In this document: positions 9,703 through 18,438 of the stretch, in pieces | Layout: each line of letters begins with the position of its first letter | Position numbering within the stretch: position 1 is the first letter of the stretch | Assembly: GCA_032358165.1 (NCBI GenBank) | Contig: JAALGY010000043.1 | Span: forward strand, 124,001 to 188,000 | Length of the DNA: 64,000 nt | From: Diplosphaera chodatii | Taxonomy: Eukaryota > Chlorophyta > Trebouxiophyceae > Prasiolales > Stichococcaceae | Direction of reading: 5' to 3' | Program-made: the position numbers and the translations under genes | Notes under the pieces: model-generated | Told to the model about the DNA's origin: nothing | Databases searched by the model: none | What the model saw: the letters and a program-made list of their open reading frames with translations, nothing else

Positions 9703-11115
9703 CTAGCAGACATGGTTGGAGGTGGGTTTGGGTGTGGCTGGCGCCTTTGCTGGAGAGGGTTGTGTGCCCTCAGCCAGTGTGGGGCCACCAGGTGATGTGT
9801 GAGAAGTGGGCTCAACAGGCAGCACAGCAAAGCGTGATGCAATGCCAAGGGGAGCAGGAGCAGGGTGAGGGCCAAGAGCGCTTGGCCGCCGCTGCCGGCG
9901 CGGCGCGAGGTGCTGCTGTGCAAATTGCACAGCATCCGCGGCTGCGCGGCGTGCATTCGCCACTGGAGCTGCATCTTGGGCTGCCTGGTGCTGACTCCTG
10001 CGCAGCTGTGCCGCTGCGTCACGACGCTGCGGAGCCACGCTCTCAAAGATAGACACTCCGCAAGTGCGGGGAAGGCGCGCTTTGGCGCTGCACATCCTGC
10101 GCACAAACACAGCATCATCGATGCTGACGACAGCCAGGCCGGTCTTCTGCTTGCTGACACGCATCACAGTGACATGCTGTGCAGCATCTTGCAAGCAAAG
10201 CTTGCTGGTGCAGAAACCCTGTACTGCCGCTGCGGCAGCATCGCTGCTGCTGCCTGCTGCAAAATCCAGGCCGCTGAAAACCCACGCTGCTGACCCAGAG
10301 CTGCTGCTGCGCGCTGGAAGCCGCGGCTGCTGCTTTGGGTCAATGCTGGGCCGGCTGGTTGCTGCTGGCTGCTGTGGCAATGTTGCTGCTGGTGCCGTTG
10401 CTGGTGTTGCAGGCTGGCTGCTGGGAGCTGCTGGCGCGGTCGCTGCATGCTGCTCTGGGGCTGCATGCGTGGCCGGTGCCGTCTGCTGCTCCGGGCTGTT
10501 GCTGTTGAGCTGTGGCTGCTGCACATGTATCACAAGCTTGACTGACTGGCATTGCTGCTGCAGTGCCGCTTGCTGATATGTTGCTGCCTCGAGCTTCGAT
10601 TGCTTCAGCTCGGCCTCAAGAGCCGCAATCCTGTGCAAGTATGGCGCAATGGCTGCGTTAGACGAGGGCTGTGGGACTGCACAGCCTGCACTGGAATCAC
10701 CCTGGGCAGTCTGGGCAGTCACGTGATCCTGGTCAGCACCAACTGCAGTTGCATGTACGCATGCGTGTCCATGCACGGGGCCCCTTGGTGGCCGCTGCTG
10801 AGCAGCAGGCTCTGTATAGGCCTCGCTGATGGGTGCCGCAGTAAGCGTGCAGGACTGCTGCGTCAAATCGGCGCTGGAGTCCGACACCGAAAACTCTGCA
10901 AGTGCAGCGTCCGCAATGCCGTCCATCGGCTCCATGACGGCGTGTATCTGGCGACGAACTGTTTCTGCGTTGGCACCCCTGCGAACAGATACGTTGTAAC
11001 GTTTGGCGATCTTCCGGAGTTCGGTCATGTCACTCAGTGATGCAACCGTCGCCCAGTCCATCGCCGCATCTGTCGAGCACACAACGTCAGAGAACGAGCG
11101 CGTGCAGATCGTCAT
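9703..11115 (-). CDS. LINE-A ORF1 protein (RNA-binding chaperone type)
   Basis: A 470-residue open frame with an ATG at 11115. The N-terminus (residues about 20-60, including WATVASLSDMTELRKIAKRY) looks like a small helical SAP-like module. Residues about 165-200 (HRIAALEAELKQSKLEAATY) form a likely coiled coil. A long Gln/Ala/Pro-rich linker follows, then a region of about 90 residues (WVFSGLDFAAG, VTVMRVSKQKTGLAVVSIDD, AKARLPRTCGVSIFES) with the pattern of the RRM-like domain of L1-type ORF1 proteins, and a basic, Pro-rich tail. By family analogy it binds the element RNA in a ribonucleoprotein particle. Its UAG stop (9703-9705) is in the same frame as ORF2, which has no AUG before its conserved start; see findings. 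No second copy in the window covers this region for comparison. Confidence 0.75.
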   Translation of the reverse strand: MTICTRSFSDVVCSTDAAMDWATVASLSDMTELRKIAKRYNVSVRRGANAETVRRQIHAVMEPMDGIADAALAEFSVSDSSADLTQQSCTLTAAPISEAYTEPAAQQRPPRGPVHGHACVHATAVGADQDHVTAQTAQGDSSAGCAVPQPSSNAAIAPYLHRIAALEAELKQSKLEAATYQQAALQQQCQSVKLVIHVQQPQLNSNSPEQQTAPATHAAPEQHAATAPAAPSSQPATPATAPAATLPQQPAATSRPSIDPKQQPRLPARSSSSGSAAWVFSGLDFAAGSSSDAAAAAVQGFCTSKLCLQDAAQHVTVMRVSKQKTGLAVVSIDDAVFVRRMCSAKARLPRTCGVSIFESVAPQRRDAAAQLRRSQHQAAQDAAPVANARRAAADAVQFAQQHLAPRRQRRPSALGPHPAPAPLGIASRFAVLPVEPTSHTSPGGPTLAEGTQPSPAKAPATPKPTSNHVC

Positions 11116-11210
11116 GTTGTGATGTATAGAAGGTATCTGGATGGTTGCAGCTTGGGACGCTGCTGCAGGGTGAGTGTGACACAGATTGGGTGGTTGGAGT
11201 GAGTATGGGA

Positions 11211-11250
11211 GGCCTCAAACGAGGTGCAATGGCCTCAAACGAGGTGCGAT
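11211..11250 (-). repeat. Two 20-bp direct repeats in the LINE-A 5' leader
   Basis: Units at 11211-11230 and 11231-11250 differ by one base (core gcctcaaacgaggtgc). They lie about 100 bp upstream of the ORF1 ATG. Each core contains a small palindrome (cctcaaacgagg). They could be promoter repeats of the LINE; that role is inference. Confidence 0.6.
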
Positions 11251-11757
11251 TGCTGCGAAATTGCAGCAGAAGGGTGATGTGTGTGTGATGAGTCTGCTCG
11301 CAAGATTTGCAAGCAGTTTGAGCGGGTTAGAGCGTAGGGTTGCGTTGTTTGACGGGGTTGGTTGGTTGGGTGCGGTTGGCCTCCTGAGAGCGCACTGCCG
11401 GACACCGGGCAGCGCGGGATCCTTCGCGCTTGGTGTAGAGAGCCTGTATGTAGCCAGAGAGCGTGTTGAGAACGTGCGCAAGAAACCCTTCCGAGTATGC
11501 AAACGGAAGAATGTCATCCTTTGAAGACACCAACCCGACAGCTGCACCCGCGTTTTCTGACGCGACTGCCGCTTCCACGGTCTGCCACGGACTACGGCAC
11601 CGTCAGCTGCGGGCGCTGGTTTTCAACAGTTCTGTTGTCATCATACCCATTGGGACAACGCGTTGTTGCCGTTGCCCTGCGTTCGCCAAAATTTTTGCTG
11701 GTTGGTTGGTTGGTTTGTTAGGGCAGTCCAGACCACGTCCACGGCCTCACTATCTTT

Positions 11758-12095
11758 TTAGTTTATTTGCTTGTTTGTTACAAAGGGCGGTCAGACCGGA
11801 ACCAAGCTCAATGAACAAGGCTCTGCGGCACAATGCGGCTTCTCACGTGTCAACATGAGAGCGGCGAACGAAAATCATGTCAACTATCAAGTGTTCGAAA
11901 CATGTAGATGGAGGACACTGAAACCACAAGGGAATGCAGGGCCCATGAGACCAGCGAAAGGCAATAGTCCCGATGAGGAAGTCTAAGCTGCATGGCTACA
12001 AATGTGCTGCAAAGGCTAAGAACGGCGAAAGTCAGCAACGCCAACAACGCGGTCCCAATCACCCAGGCCACAAATGCTATGTCCTGTACTAGGTG
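11758..12095 (-). mobile_element. (CAAA)n-tailed element (R family), minus strand
   Basis: It begins, in plus coordinates, with a degenerate TTTG tail at 11764-11780 and ttacaaagggcg, then the conserved body (aaccaagctcaatgaacaag and on) to about 12090. It shares most of its body with 15930-16270 and with 20962-21200. It encodes, on its own sense strand, a stretch of about 60 codons with a hydrophobic segment (GTALLALLTFAVLSLCSTFV), also seen in the 15869-16522 copy. I found no clear TSD here; both sides are other repeats. Confidence 0.65.
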
Positions 12096-12099
12096 ATCC

Positions 12100-14127
12100 C
12101 ATCAAATTTGGATGCTTTATCTGTTGCAGCGGCGCAGCTTGCACCCTGTCTTGCATGTATTTTTAACTCGTGTCAACGAGTTGCAGCGTTGCCAAGGAGC
12201 TGGGCATTGTGCGGCATCACGCCAATTCATAAGGGGGGCGACACATCTGATCCGGGTAATTACCGTGGCATTGCTGTTGGGTCTCTGCTGGCAAAACTAT
12301 ATGCTTGCATGCTTAACGAAAAGCTTATGAGGTGGACCGAGCAGCACCAGCTGCGCGCACGCGGACAGGCGGGCTTCCGCAAGGACCACCGCACCACCGA
12401 TCAAACCTTCGTCGTTCGCACCCTCATCGAGAAGGCCAAGGCAGATAAGCAGCCTCTGTACTCTTGCTTTGTCGATTTCAAGAAGGCATACGATACTGTA
12501 CCTCGTGATTTGCTTTGGGAGAAGCTGCAGCGGATTGGGGTGCATGGGGAGTTTCTGAGGGGGGTTCAGGCACTGTATGCTGATGTGCCAATGGCATTGC
12601 AGTTTGAGGGGGGAATGTCCGATACATTCCAGAGCACTTTGGGCGTTAAGCAGGGATGTCCACTATCTCCAACCCTTTTCGGGATCTACATTGACGATTT
12701 CCAAGCGGAACTGGAGGCCGCCGGCGGGGACCTGGACCTGCCCACCCTGTGTGGTGTGCAGGCACCTGCCCTCTTCTATGCAGATGACCTGGACCTGGTG
12801 TCCACGTCCGTACGCGGCCTGCAGGCGCAGCTCGACCTGCTGGAGTCGTACTGCAAGCGCTGGCGCCTCACCGTCAACGTGAAGAAGACAAAGGTCGTGG
12901 TGTATGCAGCCCAGGCTGCTGCACCACCGGTTCTCACCTACATGCATGCTCCCATCGAAGTGCTGGACTCGTTTACCTATCTGGGGGTTGATATCTCTAC
13001 TCGTAGTTCTTTTGCTGCCGCTAGCATCGGCAGAGCGGCCTCCGCCCAGCGCGCCGCACTTGCATTGCAGCATCGTTGCCACGACCTGAGCCTGCATGAC
13101 CCAGCATTGCAGCTGCATTTGTTTGATGCACTAGTACGTCCTGTTATGCTATATGGTGTCGAAACATGGGGACCTGGGGCGTTATGTGGTACTGGCATGG
13201 ATACTTGTGAGCTTGTCCATCGGAAGTTCCTTCGGTCTGTTCTTGGCGTGCGCACAGGCACTCCCAACGTGGCGGTGTTGGGGGAGCTTGGGCGGTTCCC
13301 AGTGGCGCACACGGCAACGCTGGCCATCTGCCGGTTCTGGAACCGGCTGGTCGCAATCCCGGACACCCGCCTCACCAAGCAGGCATTCCTGGAGAACTGT
13401 GCTCTGGCCACACGGCCGGGGCGCAGCACCAGCAGCTCAGCATGCTGGGCTGCCCAGGTGTGTTCGTTCCTGCACTTCATGTCACCCATCGTTGACGGCG
13501 TGCCGCAGCGCATTGACACATCTGTTGTCACTGCACACCTGCAGCGCCGCACCTTCGATGCTGTGAATGGCAGCGACTTGCGCAAAGTGCGTGAGTGGCT
13601 GGGAGTCAGGGGCCCTGTGAACAGTGACAACTACCAGATGGCCGGCTACTTGCAGGCAGTCGCCTCCAAGACCGGTCGTCGGCGGTTAGCACAGTTTCGC
13701 ATGGGCAGTCACATGCTGGGGGTGGAAACAGGGAGGTGGCAGCGGCTGCCGCGGGCAGAGCGGCTGTGTCAGCGGTGTAACTGCGGCGTGGTGGATGATG
13801 AGGCGCATATGGTCTGGGGGTGTCCAGCCCTAGTAGATCAGAGGGTGCAGCATTCGGAGCTGTTTGAGGACAGCAACATCACATCAGTGGCGGACTTTAT
13901 GCAGCAGGATGCCGGGCAACTGGCAGCCTTTTTGCGGGGTTGTCATGATCAATGTGCAGAGTTGGAGGGGTGTGCATCCAACCGGGATTGAGTGGAACCA
14001 TTCTGTCAGCGGGGAGTGAACGGTTTCGTACACGACTCGTTGTGCATGTTGCTCTGGGTTTTTCCGCCAGAGCCTGTGGCTAGGCCAAAATGGCCCACCA
14101 CCAGTATGTAATCAATGTCAAATGTCA
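12100..14127 (+). mobile_element. LINE-C: 5'-truncated LINE with intact reverse transcriptase half
   Basis: Starts at the segment encoding KLDALSVAAAQ, just before the reverse transcriptase, and runs through the C-terminal domain, stop (13989-13991), 3' UTR and tail. The reading frame is open for about 630 codons and contains KAYDTVPRDLLWEKL, QGCPLSPTLFGIYIDDF, YADD and the zinc knuckle. It belongs to the IPDTR/NSDNYQM/NCGVV sub-lineage and translates almost identically to the corresponding part of 26647-29544. The endonuclease is absent, so this is not an autonomous element. Confidence 0.88.
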
Positions 14128-14392
14128 AAACTGGTGAGTCTCTATGGCCCACTGCTAATGCGGCCGAAGCTAGCGGCAGACTGCGGCAAGAGCAGATGCG
14201 GCAAGCGGCGGCGGCGGCAGCTGGCAACCGTGAAGCTGTATGGCTGAGGAGGCAGCACATGCCGATATGACGATGTGACACAGTCGCGAGTATGCGCATC
14301 TGCAGTCTGAGCAGAAAAGGCTGTGAGTGTCGGCTGTCGATGGCAAGGCGGCGGCTGATGCCGACGCCAGTCTAGAGCAGGCTCCCCCAAAC
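14128..14392. other. Unassigned 265-bp segment inside the nest
   Basis: Between the LINE-C tail and the next LINE tail. It matches none of the repeat families I can recognise elsewhere in the window. It contains GCGGCAAG/GCGGCGGCGG-type runs, and no convincing coding frame. It could be original target DNA or an unidentified element. Confidence 0.4.
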
Positions 14393-15203
14393 CATTGACA
14401 TTGACAGTGATTACATACTGGTGGTGGGCCATTTTGGCCTAGCCACAGGCTCTGGCGGAAAAACCCAGAGCAACATGCACAACGAGTCGTGTACGAAACC
14501 GTGCACTCCCCGCTGACAGAATGGATCCACTCAATCCCGGTTGATGCACACCCCTCCAAATCTGCACATTGATCATGACAGCCCCGCAAAAAGGCTGCCA
14601 GTTGCCCGGCATCCTGCTGCATAAAGTCCGCCACTGATGTGATGTTGCTGTCCTCAAACAGCTCCGAATGCTGCACCCTCTGATCTACTAGGGCTGGACA
14701 CCCCCAGACCATATGCGCCTCATCATCCACCACGCCGCAGCTACACCGCTGACACAGCCGCTCTGCCCGCGGCAGCCGCTGCCACCTCCCTGTTTCCACC
14801 CCCAGCATGTGACTGCCCATGCGAAACTGTGCTAATCGCCGACGACCGGTCTTGGAGGCGACTGCCTGCAAGTAGCCGGCCAACATGGGGACCTGGGGCG
14901 TTATGTGGTACTGGCATGGATACTTGTGAGCTTGTCCATCGGAAAATCCTTCGGTCTGTTCTTGGCGTGCGCACAGGCACTCCCAACGTGGCGGTGTTGG
15001 GGGAGCTTGGGCGGTTCCCAGTGGCGCACACGGCAACGCTGGCCATCTGCCGGTTCTGGAACCGGCTGGTCGCAATGCCGGACACCCGCCTCACCAAGCA
15101 GGCATTCCTGGAGAACTGTGCTCTGGCCACCCGGCCGGGGCGCAGCACAAGCAGCTCAGCATGCTGGGCTGCCCAGGTGTGTTCGTTCCTGCACTTCATG
15201 TCA

Positions 15204-15752
15204 TTTGACATTGATTACATACTGGTGGTGGGCCATTTTGGCCTAGCCACAGGCTCTGGCGGAAAAACCCAGAGCAACATGCACAACGAGTCGTGTACGA
15301 AACCGTGCACTCCCCGCTGACAGAATGGTTCCACTCAATCCCGGTTGGATGCACACCCCTCCAACTCTGCACATTGATCATGACAACCCCGCAAAAAGGC
15401 TGCCAGTTGCCCGGCGTCCTGCTGCATAAAGTCTGCCACTGATGTAATGTTGCTGTCTTCAAACAGCTCCGAATGCTGCACCCATCGCTATTTGCAACTT
15501 CCCTTACCGCTTTCCATTCATTGGACATCGTGAGGGACTCGGTTCGATCCCTGACGGTGGCGGAAGTTTCGGGTCTAGTTCCGTGCGGGACCAACCCACC
15601 CCACCCTATGCAAGTGGTTGCCTCGGCAATCTGCCCTCCATTGTTTGTGTATATAAGTCGTTGAAAAACGCAATACACAAACATCCTTCCGGTCAAAGGT
15701 TCTCTTTTCCATCGCTATTTGCAACTTCCCTTACCGCTTTCCACCCTCTGAT
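15204..15752 (-). mobile_element. LINE-E: short 5'-truncated LINE inserted in LINE-D
   Basis: TSD atgtca at 15198-15203 and 15753-15758. About 290 bp of LINE 3' end in minus orientation, itself interrupted by a SINE at 15484-15741. Three insertion layers are thus stacked here: LINE-D, LINE-E, SINE. Confidence 0.88.
15484..15741 (+). mobile_element. SINE-1 copy, subfamily 2, in LINE-E
   Basis: TSD caccc at 15479-15483 and 15742-15746. Subfamily 2 is marked by ggacatcgtgagggactcgg, the B-box core GGTTCGATCCC and a slightly different 3' part (catccttccgg, ttctctttt). The copy begins with the tail end of a preceding unit (atcgctatttgcaacttccc), so the source transcript probably came from a tandem dimer. 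Confidence 0.85.
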
Positions 15753-15868
15753 ATGTCACCCATCGTTGACGGCGTGCCGCAGCGCATTGACACATCTGTT
15801 GTCAGCGCACACCTGCAGCGCCGCACCTTCGATGCTGTGAATGGCAGCGACTTGCGCAAAGTGCGTGA

Positions 15869-16522
15869 CATATTTCGAACAGAGCGTTTTGATGACCTAG
15901 CCAGCCGCCCTCACGTTCACACGTGAGACGCCGCATTGTGCCAGTTTCGATGGCAATACATAGTACAGGACATCGCATTTGTGGCCTGGGTGATTGGGAC
16001 CGCGTTGTTGGCGTTGCTGACTTTCGCCGTTCTTAGCCTTTGCAGCACATTTGCAGCCATGCAATTTAGACTTCCTCATCGGGACTATTGCCTTGCGCTG
16101 GTCTCATGGGCCCTGCATTCCCTTGTGGCTTCAGTGTCCTCCATCTACATGTTTCGAACACTTGATGTTTGACGTGATATTCATTCGCCGCTCTCATGTT
16201 GACATGTGAGAAGCCGCATTGTGCCGCAGAGCCTTGCTACTGAGCTCGGTTCTGGTCTGGACGCCCTTTGTAACAAACAAACAAACAAACAAACAAACAA
16301 ACAAACAAACAAACAAACAAACAAACAAACAAACAAACAAACAAACAAACAAACAAACAAACAAACAAACAAACAAACAAACAAACAAACAAACAAACAA
16401 ACAAAGCCGCATTGTGCCGCAGAGCCTTGTTCATTGAGCTTGGTTCTGGTCTGGACGCCCTTTGTAAAAAACAAACAAACAAACAAACAAACAAACAAAC
16501 AAACAAACAAACAAACAAACAA
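15869..16522 (+). mobile_element. (CAAA)n-tailed element (R family) with perfect 13-bp TSD
   Basis: TSD gcaaagtgcgtga at 15856-15868 and 16523-16535. The body has a start resembling the downstream part of another R copy (catatttcgaacagag..., to about 15943), then a 5'-like part with a hydrophobic reading frame (15936-16172, including VIGTALLALLTFAVLSLCST), then ggttctggtctggacgccctttgtaa followed by a long (CAAA)n array (about 16272-16405), and then a second short 3' end with its own (CAAA)n (16406-16522). The doubled 3' end suggests a dimeric template or two events at one site. Confidence 0.88.
16272..16405. repeat. (CAAA)n microsatellite
   Basis: About 134 bp of uninterrupted CAAA repeats: the tail of the R element. 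Every frame across it is open and gives Asn-Lys-Gln-Thr or Cys-Leu-Phe-Val repeats, which are not proteins. Confidence 0.95.
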
Positions 16523-16581
16523 GCAAAGTGCGTGAGTGGCCGGGAGTCAGGGGCCCTGTGAACGGTGACAACTACCAGTTG

Positions 16582-18339
16582 GCATTGACATTGACATTGA
16601 TTACATACTGGTGGTGGGCCATTTTGGCCTAGCCACAGGCTCTGGCGGAAAAACCCAGAGCAACATGCACAACGAGTCGTGTACGAAACCGTTCACTCCC
16701 CGCTGACAGAATGGTTCCAATCAATCCCGGTTGGATGCACACCCCTCCAACTCTGCACATTGATCATGACAACCCCGCAAAAAGGCTGCCAGTTGCCCGG
16801 CATCCTGCTGCATAAAGTCCGCCACTGATGTGATGTTGCTGTCCTCAAACAGCTCCGAATGCTGCACCCTCTGATCTACTAGGGCTGGACACCCCCAGAC
16901 CATATGCGCCTCATCATCCACCACGCCGCAGTTACACCGCTGACACAGCCGCTCTGCCCGCGGCAGCCGCTGCCACCTCCCTGTTTCCACCCCCAGCATG
17001 TGACTGCCCATGCGAAACTGTGCTAACCGCCGACGACCGGTCTTGGAGGCGACTGCCTGCAAGTAGCCGGCCATCTGGTAGTTGTCACTGTTCACAGGGC
17101 CCCTGACTCCCAGCCACTCACGCACTTTGCGCAAGTCGCTGCCATTCCATTCACAGCATCGAAGGTGCGGCGCTGCAGGTGTGCAGTGACAACAGATGTG
17201 TCAATGCGCTGCGGCACGCCGTCAACGATGGGTGACATGAAGTGGAATGGATAGCGGTAAGGGAAGTGCAAATAGCGATGGAAAAGGACCTTTGACCGGA
17301 AGGCTGTTTGTGTATTGCGTTTTTCAACGACTTATATACACAAACCATGGAGGGCAGATTGCCGAAGCAACCACTTGCATAGGGTGGGGTGGGTTGGTCC
17401 CACACGGAACTAGACCCGAAACTTCCGCCACCGCCAGGGATCGAACCCGGTCCCTGAACGGTGTCCAATGAATGGATAGCGGAAGTGCAGGAACGAACAC
17501 ACCTGGGCAGCCCAGCATGCTGAGCTGCTTGTGCTGCGCCCCGGCCGTGTGGCCAGAGCACAGTTCTCCAGGAATGCCTGCTTGGTGAGGCGGGTGTCCG
17601 GCATTGCGACCAGCCGGTTCCAGAACCGGCAGATGGCCAGCGTTGCCGTGTGCGCCACTGGGAACCGCCCAAGCTCCCCCAACACCGCCACGTTGGGAGT
17701 GCCTGTGCGCACGCCAAGAACAGACCGAAGGAACTTCCGATGGACAAGCTCACAAGTATCCATGCCAGTACCACATAACGCCCCAGGTCCCCATGTTTCA
17801 ACACCGTATAGCATAACAGGACGCACTAGTGCATCAAACAAATGCAGCTGCAGTGCTGGGTCATGCAGGCTCAGGTCATGGCAACGATGCTGCAATGCAA
17901 GTGCGGCGCGCTGGGCGGAGGCCGCTCTGCCGATGCTAGCGGCAGCAAAAGAACTACGAGTAGAGACATCAACCCCCAGATAGGTAAACGAGTCCAGCAC
18001 TTCGATGGGAGCATGCATGTAGGTGAGAACCGGTGGTGCAGCAGCCTGGGCTGCATACACCACGACCTTTGTCTTCTTCACGTTGACGGTGAGGCGCCAG
18101 CGCTTGCAGTACGACTCCAGCAGGTCGAGCTGCGCCTGCAGGCCGCGTACGGACGTGGACACCAGGTCCAGGTCATCTGCATAGAAGAGGGCAGGTGCCT
18201 GCACACCACACAGGGTGGGCAGGTCCAGGTCCCCGCCGGCGGCCTCCAGCTCCGCTTGGAAATCGTCAATGTAAATCCCGAAAAGGGTTGGAGATAATGG
18301 ACATCCCTGCTTAACCCCCAAAGTGCTCTGGAATGTATC
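16582..18339 (-). mobile_element. LINE-F: 5'-truncated LINE carrying a SINE
   Basis: Runs from a (TGACAT)n tail at 16582 to the codons for SDTFQSTL at 18339, minus orientation. The C-terminal part is of the NSDNYQM/NCGVV type. A SINE interrupts it at 17245-17481. There is a 5-bp duplication (cattc) at about 17150-17155 that shifts the frame, so the coding part is broken even without the SINE. Confidence 0.85.
17245..17481 (-). mobile_element. SINE-1 copy in LINE-F
   Basis: TSD gaagtg at 17239-17244 and 17482-17487. Minus-strand SINE with the B-box core GGTTCGATCCC near 17445. Both ends carry aatggatagcgg-type sequence, so the copy begins in the tail of a preceding unit (gctatccattcattgg). 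Confidence 0.9.
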
Positions 18340-18438
18340 ATTGACATTGACATTGATTACATACTGGTGGTGGGCCTTTTTGGCCTAGCCACAGGCTCTG
18401 GCGGAAAAACCCAGAGCAACATGCACAACGAGTCGTGT
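18340..18438 (-). mobile_element. LINE 3' UTR fragment
   Basis: About 100 bp: tail, then the 3' UTR up to cacaacgagtcgtgt. It is truncated inside the 3' UTR, so it carries no coding sequence. Confidence 0.75.

Larger units (their letters stand above)
3746..11740 (-). mobile_element. LINE-A: near full-length non-LTR retrotransposon, interrupted by two insertions
   Basis: Minus-strand copy made of 3746-5500, 7513-8747 and 9027 to about 11740; removing the insertions leaves roughly 5.7 kb. Order in its own sense: a 5' leader (about 11740-11116, with two 20-bp direct repeats at 11211-11250), ORF1 (11115-9703), ORF2 (endonuclease from about 9645, reverse transcriptase, zinc knuckle, stop at 3887-3889), a 3' UTR of about 120 nt and an (AATGTC)n tail. 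It is split by LINE-B (5501-7512, TSD tgcg at 5497-5500 and 7513-7516) and by a SINE complex (8748-9026, TSD cacac at 8743-8747 and 9027-9031). It is the only copy in the window carrying ORF1. The 5' limit is uncertain because it abuts another repeat at about 11758. The family is APE-type with a C-terminal zinc knuckle, probably L1-like; I do not assign a named clade. Confidence 0.85.
14393..16581 (-). mobile_element. LINE-D: twin-primed copy with inverted 5' segment, carrying two later insertions
   Basis: 14393-14884 is a minus-strand LINE 3' end up to the codons for QLAGYLQ. 14884-15203, 15753-15868 and 16536-16581 together are the adjoining upstream LINE segment, from ETWGPGALC to NGDNYQL, in plus orientation. 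The outer end of the inverted part (NGDNYQL) is exactly next to the start of the sense part (QLAGYL) in LINE coordinates, as expected from twin priming. It is interrupted by 15204-15752 (a LINE) and 15869-16522 (an R element). Confidence 0.85.

Noticed and set aside
10064..10576. Cys/Leu/Gly-rich frame antisense to ORF1
   Set aside because: It mirrors the Gln/Ala-rich linker of ORF1 on the other strand; low complexity, no independent support.
16269..16520. CRISPR-like array
   Set aside because: The repetition is a simple microsatellite tail without spacers, in a eukaryotic genome.
16206..16535. Long open frames of Asn-Lys-Gln-Thr or Cys-Leu-Phe-Val repeats
   Set aside because: They are translations of the (CAAA)n microsatellite in both directions; a 4-bp repeat without stops is open in all frames and says nothing about coding.
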